NCBI GenBank assembly: GCA_949511925.1
Contig: CATEYX010000146.1
Coordinates: 1 to 5,460 of the forward strand
Length of the DNA: 5,460 nucleotides
Direction: 5' to 3'
Source of the DNA: Cryomorphaceae bacterium
Lineage (GTDB): Bacteria > Bacteroidota > Bacteroidia > Flavobacteriales > BACL11
Below are positions 1 to 5,460 of the stretch, piece after piece. Under the pieces are notes generated by a model. That model had not been told where the DNA came from and searched no databases. It saw only the letters and a list, made by a program, of their open reading frames with translations. Each line of letters starts with the position of its first letter. Within the stretch, counting starts at the first letter, position 1. A program made the translations under genes and the position numbers.

Positions 1-2
1 CC

Positions 3-1310
3 TGTTGTAATATTTCCGTTTGCTTGAATGCAACTACAACCTGACCAAATTCCTCCTGGAGTTGTCACAGAAGAATTAAGATTAAAACTAGTATTAAAAC
101 AAGCTGAAATATCTGAACCTGCATTAATTTCTAGAACTGTAACATCCAGATCATCTGTACATCCACCAATTCCATAAGTAACTGTATATATTCCTGCAGA
201 TAATCCAACTGGATTAAAAGTTCCATTATTTCCATTTGTAATTCCTGAACCCCACCACCAACCACCAATAGGATTAGCAATCAAATTAATTGAAGGGTCA
301 GTTTGACAAATACTAATAGAAGATTGAGTTACAGGTGGGTTTAAGACTACAATAGTGATGGTATCACTTTGTGAAGCTGCCATACTAGAATCACTTACAG
401 TAATAATATAGGAAGTTGTCACTAAAGGACAAACCGTCCAAACACCAGGACTATTGTTCCAGACAGGATTCCAACTGTAAGAATAAGATGACACATCACC
501 ACCAATTACATAAGTAGATAAATCAGCACATTCTCCGATACAAATTGTATCGTTATCAGCTGTTAATTCTACTATTAAAGGACAATCATTAATTATAAAC
601 TGAAAAGTTGATGTTAAATCCCAAATACTATCACAATCATCTTTATAATAAGTTTGAAAAGAAATATCATAAGTACCGCTTTCGTTTAAACCAGGTAAAA
701 GAGAGAGTTGAATCTGGTTAGTAGAATCATTGATACAATTTAAAGCTGTTGCATTTACTAATTGATTCAATTGCCCGCCCACAAGAACTTGAGCTGTTAC
801 TACTGAATCGCAATGAATGTATTGATCTAATTCAATAATTAAGGTACTTAAACTACAACTTACGGCTGTTGGCAAACTAATTATTGGTGGTTGTGGAACA
901 GAAATTTGAGATTCCCAACTCAATTCAAATCCTTCAGCTGCAACATTTACATCCGAAACAAAGTCAATGGTAACACAGCCAGAAGAAGTAATTTGAGGAG
1001 GTAAATTTACTCCAGAATAAGGTCCAGAAAGAATTGGGTAAGTATTATCTGGGCCATCATAGATTATCACATAATCATTCTGTGGTTCTGTTTCAAAAAA
1101 AGAAAAATTTAAGGTAATAGAGATTGCACCAGCAGGACAAATAGTAAAAGAATAATTTTCACTGTGTGCATACCATCCAGGATTATTGGTGTTAGCTTCA
1201 CTATCGGTTAATGTTCCTTCACAGTCAAATACTGTACTGTTGGACATGGTATACTGTGCAAATACCACATTTGCAAAACACATAAAAACCAAAATTAAAA
1301 AATATCTCAT
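3..1310 (-). CDS. Secreted CUB-domain protein with Ig/PKD-like repeats, probable T9SS cargo (3' end outside window)
   Basis: This frame is open for 436 codons from ATG at 1310 to the left edge, so the C-terminus is missing. Residues 1-18 form a type I signal peptide with likely cleavage at VFA-Q (A18/Q19). Residues 30-132 are a CUB domain: Cys30 and Cys58, 'YDG' at 84-86, 'SSG' at 109-111, 'FVSD' at 117-120 and a closing 'GFELSW' at 127-132. Residues 137-243 form a Cys-rich beta module (Cys152, 167, 192, 226, 243) of a kind often found after CUB in flavobacterial surface proteins. Residues 247-323 are PKD-like (ICIGEC near 256, TVCP at 292, TTSYIITVSD at 298). Residues 328-393 are an Ig-like repeat with 'GTFNP' and 'AGIYTVTY', and another begins near 397. 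Proteins of this architecture are usually long, extracellular and end in a T9SS sorting domain, which cannot be checked here. The start overlaps the upstream stop by one base (TGATG), marking it as the distal gene of the operon. Adhesion or binding is inferred; no catalytic domain is seen. Confidence 0.9.
   Translation of the reverse strand, partial: MRYFLILVFMCFANVVFAQYTMSNSTVFDCEGTLTDSEANTNNPGWYAHSENYSFTICPAGAISITLNFSFFETEPQNDYVIIYDGPDNTYPILSGPYSGVNLPPQITSSGCVTIDFVSDVNVAAEGFELSWESQISVPQPPIISLPTAVSCSLSTLIIELDQYIHCDSVVTAQVLVGGQLNQLVNATALNCINDSTNQIQLSLLPGLNESGTYDISFQTYYKDDCDSIWDLTSTFQFIINDCPLIVELTADNDTICIGECADLSTYVIGGDVSSYSYSWNPVWNNSPGVWTVCPLVTTSYIITVSDSSMAASQSDTITIVVLNPPVTQSSISICQTDPSINLIANPIGGWWWGSGITNGNNGTFNPVGLSAGIYTVTYGIGGCTDDLDVTVLEINAGSDISACFNTSFNLNSSVTTPGGIWSGCSCIQANGNITT
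132..572 (-). other. Tandem PKD-like / Ig-like repeat segment
   Basis: This segment encodes two successive beta-sandwich modules. Residues 247-323 are PKD-like, with the frequent Bacteroidota pattern of ICxGxC, Ser-Tyr-Ser-Trp, TVCP, TTSYxITVxD. Residues 328-393 have a pattern of ICQ, GGWWWGSG, GTFNP and AGxYTVTY ending in a Cys. A third module starts at residue 397 and leaves the window. Such tandem modules act as spacers or binding units in long T9SS-exported proteins. Domain limits are approximate. Confidence 0.7.
915..1223 (-). other. CUB domain coding segment
   Basis: This segment encodes residues 30-132 of the secreted protein. It has the expected CUB layout: an opening Cys-Glu-Gly, a second Cys at 58, alternating hydrophobic strands, an Asp-Tyr pair (79-80) before the 'YDG' turn (84-86), 'SSG' (109-111), 'FVSD' (117-120) and the terminal aromatic 'GFELSW'. 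CUB domains are extracellular beta-sandwiches that bind proteins or glycans, often through calcium. The acidic residues E73, D79 and D120 could form such a site, but that is inference. Confidence 0.85.
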
Positions 1311-1747
1311 CACTTATTTACTGTAATTAAATCAGTAGTAACTTTATTACTCCAATTTTTATCTTTATCCTGAATACGAATAGTAAAAGTTAAAGTTTCT
1401 GTATTTCCATTTCCAAATATAAATGGAGCATCTACTTCAATAAGTATTTCACCTGATATTGAAGCCTCACTTTGTGGTGGACTTAATGGAATTAAATGAT
1501 AATAATCGGGATTAGAAAGTCGACTATCTTTTACTTCTAATGACAAATAATCAGGATCAGAAAAACCCAAAAATCCTTGAGCGTGACTATATGAAATTCT
1601 TATATTAATATTCTCTTCAAACTCAACAATAATTGATGGAGATGTTTCAATCAGACTTATCAAAAAATCATCTTCAACCTCAACTTGCTTACAAGTAGAA
1701 AAAACTAATGAAACTACTAGTAATATATAAGTTATTCCTTTCATCAT
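1310..1747 (-). CDS. Small beta-rich lipoprotein, function unknown
   Basis: This encodes 145 aa with a lipoprotein signal peptide: a short basic start, a hydrophobic stretch at residues 5-16 and a lipidation Cys at 19 ('FSTCKQ', a relaxed Bacteroidota lipobox). The acidic stretch just after it (VEVEDD) could favour surface display. The rest is strand-rich with no Cys and no catalytic motif. The C-terminal part ('FTIRIQDKDKNWSN') resembles the edge strands of Ig-like domains common in Bacteroidota lipoproteins. By eye, residues 44-90 and the C-terminus align with the beta-rich half of the neighbouring cytochrome lipoprotein, suggesting a paralogous binding or scaffold domain. The start overlaps the upstream stop by one base (TAATG). 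A second in-frame ATG directly follows at 1744 and could be used instead with little effect on the product. The stop in turn overlaps the CUB gene start. Confidence 0.8.
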   Translation of the reverse strand: MMKGITYILLVVSLVFSTCKQVEVEDDFLISLIETSPSIIVEFEENINIRISYSHAQGFLGFSDPDYLSLEVKDSRLSNPDYYHLIPLSPPQSEASISGEILIEVDAPFIFGNGNTETLTFTIRIQDKDKNWSNKVTTDLITVNK

Positions 1748-2700
1748 TATTGCACTGTGAATGTAAAGTGTTTTACAATATTATAATCTGAACCATTTGA
1801 CGGTATTTCAGTAACTGGATTAACATCATCCTTTACATATATTTTTATAAAAACAATATCACCTGTAGTAAAAGTGGACATATCCAGTGTGTATTTATGA
1901 TAAAAATCATCAGTTGTACTAACATAAAAACCAGTTTCATTTTTAGGAAGCATAATAACTTCTAAAGGAAATTCAGGTTTATTTTCAAAATTAAATAAGT
2001 TTGTAGAAAACTTAATTTTGTTATAACTTAACTCATTAGATAATAAAATATCATCCTGAACAGAAAACCATAAATCTATTGAATTAGCTGATGACGGCAC
2101 GTAGATTGTTCCTCTTGGTATTTCTCTTGCCAAAGGAGTGTTTTGTCCTGTAACAAAAGCAATTACACCTCTCATTTCAGGAATATTATTAGGTTGTAAA
2201 GGTAAGTTGCCAAACATATCTTTAGCGCCATTATCTATCCAATCTTTTATATTTTGAATATACTCTTCCTTGTGATCAAACCAATAATGCTCAGCATTAT
2301 ATTCTGCGGAAAGCGGCATAATTCCTGAAATTCCATCAATATCTTCAATTAATCTTTTATATAAAATTGATTTATCAGAATTGCTTGGTTTTACTCTAAA
2401 CTCATAGGTATTCCCATTATCATTCTTTATTACTGGCTGATATACAAGTGTATTATACGAACTTTCAATAGTTCTAAAGTCGGGCTCGAAAGATCCATCA
2501 TGACAGCCAGAATTCGCACAAGTAGGAATAAAAATATTATTATGAAGTGCTTGAAAAGCAGTGGCGTCAGGAAAATAGTTTGTAGTAGTATCCTTAGGAG
2601 AATTTAGATTAGGATTATCATAAGGATTAATTTCTACATCTTTTTTACAAGCTTGAAAAACTAAAGAAATAATAATGAATATATAAAGACTCTTTCTCAT
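1747..2700 (-). CDS. Lipoprotein with cytochrome c-like (PSCyt1-type) domain and beta-rich C-terminal half
   Basis: This encodes 317 aa. Residues 1-17 are a lipoprotein signal with Cys18 ('VFQACKKD'). Residues about 46-161 form a cytochrome-c-like domain. It contains the heme motif CANSGCH (Cys61, Cys66, His67; CX4CH rather than CXXCH), 'P-x-NSDKSILYKRL' at 105-117, a probable distal ligand Met128 in 'GIMPLS', and 'IKDWIDNGAKD' at 151-161. This succession matches the planctomycete-type cytochrome domain PSCyt1 and related c-type domains in Bacteroidota lipoproteins. Residues about 170-317 are strand-rich without recognised motifs. The protein is expected to be periplasmic or surface-exposed, lipid-anchored, and to carry one covalent heme if the CX4CH is matured. 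A role in electron transfer or heme-based sensing is inferred. The start lies 2 nt after the upstream sulfatase-like gene, and the stop overlaps the next gene by 1 nt. Confidence 0.87.
   Translation of the reverse strand: MRKSLYIFIIISLVFQACKKDVEINPYDNPNLNSPKDTTTNYFPDATAFQALHNNIFIPTCANSGCHDGSFEPDFRTIESSYNTLVYQPVIKNDNGNTYEFRVKPSNSDKSILYKRLIEDIDGISGIMPLSAEYNAEHYWFDHKEEYIQNIKDWIDNGAKDMFGNLPLQPNNIPEMRGVIAFVTGQNTPLAREIPRGTIYVPSSANSIDLWFSVQDDILLSNELSYNKIKFSTNLFNFENKPEFPLEVIMLPKNETGFYVSTTDDFYHKYTLDMSTFTTGDIVFIKIYVKDDVNPVTEIPSNGSDYNIVKHFTFTVQ
2500..2520 (-). other. Heme c attachment motif CX4CH
   Basis: These bases encode residues 61-67 (CANSGCH), with two Cys for thioether links and His67 as proximal heme ligand. 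The spacing has four residues between the Cys instead of the usual two. Expanded CXnCH motifs are known in some c-type cytochromes and are seen in cytochrome-like lipoproteins of Bacteroidota. The likely distal ligand Met128 is encoded at 2317-2319. Whether heme is attached is not shown by sequence alone. Confidence 0.8.
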
Positions 2701-2702
2701 TG

Positions 2703-4034
2703 TTATATCAAATCAAATAGAGACTTATTACTTGCTGTTAGTCCTGCACCCATTATTTCATTTTTAAAACCTAAAATTTCAGCTATTGTTGGTGTAATAT
2801 TTACTATATCTCCAATTTGATTATTTTCATTCCCTATTGTTAAATTAGAATCAACTCCGGGACCAATCATCATGTTAAAAATCCTTCTACTATTAGCATC
2901 TGAATGATCAAAGCCCGTAAAAGCATTAGCATCAACAATATTATTCGATTCTAAATTTCTACCATGTTCTGGTGAAACAATTAAAGTTGTATTACCAGCC
3001 ATTTCAGGAATATTATTTTGAATATAATCCCATAAATGACCGACAGCATGATCAGTAGCGTGCAAGCTTTTTAAGTAGCCTGAAAAATCAGAATGACAGC
3101 CATCTACAGATGATAAATAAACTACTGAGAAAGTAGGTTTGAAGCGTTTTAGTACTTCACAAGCATAACCTACAGTTTGTCCATCTCTATTGTCTCCAAC
3201 TGGAGGATGAGCAATTGTGCCATTTTCTTTTTTCACAAACATATCTTTTACAAATTGTTTGATCTCTGCTTTTTCTTCTTCAGTATTACCAATATTAGGT
3301 AAGGGTTTCCCTTGTGAATACCACACATTGTCTAAAAAATATTTCATTTTATACATAGGGTCCAACTCATCTTCAGGATGATATATTTTTGCATTTTTAA
3401 GATGCTTTTCTCCATCATCACCAAAAGTAATTGTAGGCGCTAAAAAATTAGCTCCAAATTGAGAGCCATAATCAGGGTGCAAACTATAATCCAATAAAGG
3501 AAGTGAATTACCAATTCCATTTCCTATAAACCAAGTTTTTGTTGCTTTTACCCCTTGATGTCTTCTTAGATACTCAAATATTGTTGGCATTGAAGGTTTC
3601 ATTTTCAAACCTTGAGAATACAAATAGTTTCCTGTCAACAAAGTGTTTACCCCAGCATAATGACCAACTGTTGAGGCATTTACTTCCTTGAATAAAGTAC
3701 CCTGTTGCTGTAAAGTTTGAGATAATAATTTAGGAATTGGAGTATCTCCACTTATTATTCCATCTGTACCGTAAACAATCTTATCGGTGGGTGGCGCGCC
3801 ATCAAACATGTTATACATAATGTTTCCAACACTTGGATAATCTTGACTATCATCTAAATATCTTTGTAAAATAGATTCTTGCTGCCTAACTCCTCCTGCG
3901 AAAGCAACAAAAACAACATGGTCAGCCATGCGACTTCCAGTTGCCGCGAACAATCTTCCACTTGGCAAAATAAAAGGAGCTGTGATAGCAGCAGCACCTA
4001 AAGCTGTATTTTTTAAAAAATTTCTTCTTTTCAT
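2703..4034 (-). CDS. Tat-exported alkaline phosphatase/sulfatase-superfamily protein (DUF1501-like)
   Basis: This encodes 443 aa from ATG at 4034, chosen because a Tat signal starts there: KRRNFLKN at residues 2-9, then a hydrophobic Ala-rich segment and probable cleavage near 'LFA-AT' (30-31). The frame is open upstream to an ATG at 4112, but that would overlap the previous gene by 77 bases and bury the Tat signal. The mature chain has the alkaline-phosphatase-superfamily pattern: strand 'HVVFVAFAGGVR' (39-50), 'STVGHYAGVNTLLTG' (121-135), 'PTIFEYLRR' (150-158), Asp311 and His314 in 'VDGCH', 'EHG' at 356-358 in the place of the usual DHG, His377 in 'FDHSD', and 'NITPTIAEILG' (412-422). These suggest a metal-dependent hydrolase fold. 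The usual first Asp ligand is not evident in the N-terminal strand and the nucleophile is uncertain, so activity may be altered or absent. DUF1501 proteins accompany DUF1549/DUF1553 and cytochrome genes in planctomycetes, as here. A plain sulfatase or phosphodiesterase is the alternative. Confidence 0.85.
   Translation of the reverse strand: MKRRNFLKNTALGAAAITAPFILPSGRLFAATGSRMADHVVFVAFAGGVRQQESILQRYLDDSQDYPSVGNIMYNMFDGAPPTDKIVYGTDGIISGDTPIPKLLSQTLQQQGTLFKEVNASTVGHYAGVNTLLTGNYLYSQGLKMKPSMPTIFEYLRRHQGVKATKTWFIGNGIGNSLPLLDYSLHPDYGSQFGANFLAPTITFGDDGEKHLKNAKIYHPEDELDPMYKMKYFLDNVWYSQGKPLPNIGNTEEEKAEIKQFVKDMFVKKENGTIAHPPVGDNRDGQTVGYACEVLKRFKPTFSVVYLSSVDGCHSDFSGYLKSLHATDHAVGHLWDYIQNNIPEMAGNTTLIVSPEHGRNLESNNIVDANAFTGFDHSDANSRRIFNMMIGPGVDSNLTIGNENNQIGDIVNITPTIAEILGFKNEIMGAGLTASNKSLFDLI
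4011..4031 (-). other. Twin-arginine (Tat) export motif
   Basis: These bases encode residues 2-8 (KRRNFLK), matching the Tat consensus (S/T)RRxFLK, followed by a moderately hydrophobic Ala-rich segment (11-23). The motif implies that the protein folds, possibly with metal, in the cytoplasm before export. It also fixes the translation start at 4034. Confidence 0.85.
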
Positions 4035-4035
4035 A

Positions 4036-4518
4036 TTAATAAAACTGATATTCGTTAGATAAAGAAAATGCAGAATACACCATCTCTGCTGATACATCAG
4101 GATGTGATGCAAAGAAATTCAAGAAGAATTCTCGTTCTGCCTCTGTTAAGTCTCGTACATAAAACCGCTTATAAGTTTGTTCAATAAAAGCATTAAGATC
4201 AGTCCTCATAAGTGAATCAGATGGCAAAGTAACTCCTGACTTATTCATGAAATTACTTAAAACTACTTCATGAGCAACCTCCTTATCTCCAATTGATTCA
4301 ATACAATTTGTAATCTCCACCAATTCGTTTGCTGACAAAGCCTTTTGAAACAAATTTGCATATAAAATAGAGATATATTGAGATATAGTTTTTAACTTAT
4401 TTTTATTAGCATTATATGAAGTTGCGTTTACTTGGTTTACATCATAAATAATATCATCCTTTTTACAAGATGTAGCTAAAACTGATAAACAAAAAAATAG
4501 TAGAGTTATATTTTTCAT
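4036..4518 (-). CDS. Helical lipoprotein with two degenerate DUF1549/DUF1553-like units
   Basis: This encodes 160 aa. Residues 1-17 form a lipoprotein signal peptide with Cys18 ('LATSCKKDD'). The Lys-Asp-Asp after the Cys fits the type of surface-export signal described for Bacteroidota lipoproteins. The mature part is predicted helical and appears to hold two units of one pattern. The first is 'ISILYANLFQKALSANEL' (49-66) running to 'LSNFM' (87-91). The second is 'YKRFYVRDLTEAEREFF' (116-132) running to 'LSNEYQFY' (153-160). This layout, Y/L-rich helix, R/K-x-(P/L)-(T/S)-x-x-E, then Ser-x-Glu-Phe/Tyr, recalls the ends of DUF1549 and DUF1553, and also DUF4214. No catalytic residues are recognised. 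It starts 6 nt after the upstream gene and ends 1 nt before the Tat-exported hydrolase, so it may be that protein's partner; this is inferred from position. Confidence 0.78.
   Translation of the reverse strand: MKNITLLFFCLSVLATSCKKDDIIYDVNQVNATSYNANKNKLKTISQYISILYANLFQKALSANELVEITNCIESIGDKEVAHEVVLSNFMNKSGVTLPSDSLMRTDLNAFIEQTYKRFYVRDLTEAEREFFLNFFASHPDVSAEMVYSAFSLSNEYQFY
4048..4377 (-). repeat. Two degenerate copies of the same unit in the small lipoprotein
   Basis: The units are encoded at about 4246-4377 (residues 48-91) and 4048-4176 (115-157). Both keep the aromatic helix, a basic residue, a Ser/Thr-x-x-Glu turn and a terminal Ser-Asn segment, but both have lost the Pro of the core motif. 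The likeness to the units of the upstream gene suggests common descent. This is a by-eye alignment and weaker than that in the larger lipoprotein. Confidence 0.45.
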
Positions 4519-4524
4519 AAGCGA

Positions 4525-5439
4525 TTAGTTAAAGTGAGCATATTCATCCGTTTTCATTATTGCTCTTTGCATTTTCTGAAAATCTTTATCCAAAAAATAA
4601 GTTTCCATTAAAACAGCAGTTTCTTCAGTAGTTGGATTTCTTGCTAACAAAGTACCATAACACCACACAATAGTACCTTCATAAAATTCTTTAGTATTGC
4701 AAATAAGGTGTGTAAAATCACCTTTATTATTTACTGAACCACCTAATACTATTTGAGCAGTATTGTCTTCAATAATCTTATATACCTCATCAAATTCATA
4801 CTGTGATGGATAACGAAAAAGAAGATTATCAAAAGCAGCATTAATAAAATTAAAAGTATTCATATTAATATTATCATAAACTGAATTGAAAATCATTCTT
4901 CTATGCATTTCATTGAGCTCAATTAGCCCGTTATAGTATTCCAATTCTGATATTAAAACATTATTTAATTTATGGTAATTTATAAGTTTCTTATTGGCTT
5001 CCAACATATTGCCATTAACTGAATCAACTAAATAAGCTGAATAATGATTACTCAATTGAGATCCTATATAACTATTAGAAGCCCCCTCAATCAATCGTAC
5101 TTTTATCATATCATACATCCTATGATAATAGGCAAATTTATAAGATGAATCTCCTTCAATAAAACTGGTGTCAGATTGTAGTTTTATTATCAGGGCCCCT
5201 CTACTTTCTAAAGTAATATCTTTATCTCTTAAAAACTGAACATCACTTTCCATTTCTGTGTCAAGAGGTTCTCTTCCAAGTAAATCAATATATAAACGGT
5301 TTACATAATTTTCCAATAACAAAGTTGAGATTTTACCATAGTAAGGCGCATCATTGTCATTAATAATTTCAATATCTTTCTTACAGGATAATAACCCAAT
5401 AAGGAAAAGGAATATATATAATGATTTATTATGCATCAT
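4525..5439 (-). CDS. DUF1549/DUF1553-like (PSD1-type) helical lipoprotein
   Basis: This encodes 304 aa. The lipoprotein signal peptide ends at Cys19 ('GLLSCKKD'). Three motifs of one type are spaced along the chain: 'LYIDLLGREPLDTEME' (49-64), 'AFDNLLFRYPSQYEFDEV' (202-219) and 'CYGTLLARNPTTEE' (260-273). Each is followed by a helix and a Ser/Thr-x-x-(F/Y) segment ('QSDTSF' 88-93, 'NTKEFY' 248-253, 'TDEYAHF' 297-303). The first recalls the 'LLGRxPTxxE' start of DUF1549, and the last recalls the end of DUF1553, which often closes with a Ser-x-Glu-Phe segment. The chain is much shorter than canonical planctomycete PSD1 proteins and lacks a fused cytochrome domain, which here sits in a separate gene. 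DUF4214 or DUF1800 relatives are alternatives. ATG codons occur at 5439 and 5436 and either could start the protein. It is the first operon gene visible; an earlier gene may lie to the right. Confidence 0.82.
   Translation of the reverse strand: MMHNKSLYIFLFLIGLLSCKKDIEIINDNDAPYYGKISTLLLENYVNRLYIDLLGREPLDTEMESDVQFLRDKDITLESRGALIIKLQSDTSFIEGDSSYKFAYYHRMYDMIKVRLIEGASNSYIGSQLSNHYSAYLVDSVNGNMLEANKKLINYHKLNNVLISELEYYNGLIELNEMHRRMIFNSVYDNINMNTFNFINAAFDNLLFRYPSQYEFDEVYKIIEDNTAQIVLGGSVNNKGDFTHLICNTKEFYEGTIVWCYGTLLARNPTTEETAVLMETYFLDKDFQKMQRAIMKTDEYAHFN
4540..5307 (-). repeat. Three diverged protein-level repeat units in the DUF1549/1553-like lipoprotein
   Basis: The units are encoded at about 5161-5307 (residues 45-93), 4684-4845 (199-252) and 4540-4665 (259-300). 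Each has an aromatic/Leu helix, the core L-L-x-R-x-P-x-x-x-E, a second helix, and an ending with Ser or Thr before Phe or Tyr. The similarity is in the protein only; the DNA copies are not recognisably alike. Residues 100-195 between units 1 and 2 are helical and rich in Tyr, Asn and Leu. Confidence 0.6.
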
Positions 5440-5460
5440 ATTTAAACTACTGTTTTATTC
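5440..5460 (-). promoter_or_regulatory. Short A/T-rich leader of the first visible gene
   Basis: Only 21 bases upstream of the 5439 start are present. On the coding strand they are A/T-rich, with no GGAGG-like Shine-Dalgarno sequence, as is normal in Bacteroidota. In-frame TAA and out-of-frame TAG triplets occur, so a preceding gene could end here or further right. No promoter can be recognised in so short a stretch. Confidence 0.3.

Noticed and set aside
4035..4112. Upstream extension of the Tat-exported protein to ATG at 4112 (26 extra residues).
   Set aside because: It would overlap the end of the preceding gene by 77 bases and hide a good Tat signal behind an unlikely N-terminal segment. 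The ATG at 4034 sits 1 nt after the preceding stop and gives a proper signal peptide.
5133..5140. A CAAATTTA match to the reverse complement of the Bacteroidota -7 element TAnnTTTG.
   Set aside because: It lies inside a coding region far from any start, and such short A/T-rich matches are expected by chance in sequence of this composition.
4036..5439. The two helical lipoproteins as one gene broken by a frameshift or stop.
   Set aside because: The downstream gene has its own complete lipoprotein signal peptide with Cys18, and the upstream one ends naturally in a motif like those that close DUF1553 domains. They are separate genes.
1..5460. Plus-strand genes, RNA genes, CRISPR arrays, insertion sequences or terminators.
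   Set aside because: The minus-strand frames fill the window with gaps of at most 6 nt. No plus-strand frame with a plausible start and product was seen, and no tRNA-like, direct-repeat, inverted-repeat or hairpin-plus-T-run structure was noticed by eye.

Overview
The window is low in GC and entirely coding on the minus strand. It reads as part of one operon from a Bacteroidota bacterium, most likely in or near the Flavobacteriia. The grounds are lipoprotein signal peptides of the 'CKKD' style, a CUB plus PKD-like protein of the kind exported by the type IX secretion system (T9SS), A/T-rich codon use, and gene starts without a Shine-Dalgarno sequence.

In transcription order (right to left) there are six genes. 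(1) 4525-5439 is a lipoprotein with three 'LLxRxPxxxE'-type motifs, resembling the DUF1549/DUF1553 (PSD1) proteins of planctomycetes. (2) 4036-4518 is a smaller lipoprotein with two degenerate copies of the same type of unit. (3) 2703-4034 is a Tat-exported alkaline-phosphatase/sulfatase-superfamily protein of DUF1501-like type. (4) 1747-2700 is a lipoprotein with a cytochrome-c-like domain (CX4CH, like PSCyt1) and a beta-rich C-terminal half. (5) 1310-1747 is a small lipoprotein that looks like a free-standing relative of that beta-rich half. (6) 3-1310 is a secreted CUB-domain protein with Ig/PKD-like repeats that runs off the left edge. Junctions from first to last are +6, +1, +2, -1 and -1 nt, so the genes are almost certainly co-transcribed and partly translationally coupled. 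There is no intergenic space for an internal promoter or terminator; any promoter lies beyond the right edge.

The ingredients match the PSCyt1 / DUF1549-DUF1553 / DUF1501 cassette of planctomycetes and relatives, whose biochemical function is, to my knowledge, unsettled. Here the parts appear divided among separate lipoproteins and joined to a large secreted adhesin-like protein. My inference is a cell-envelope or cell-surface assembly: four lipoproteins, one Tat-exported hydrolase-like protein and one secreted multidomain protein. The substrate is unknown. All family assignments are by eye from motifs and should be confirmed by profile searches.
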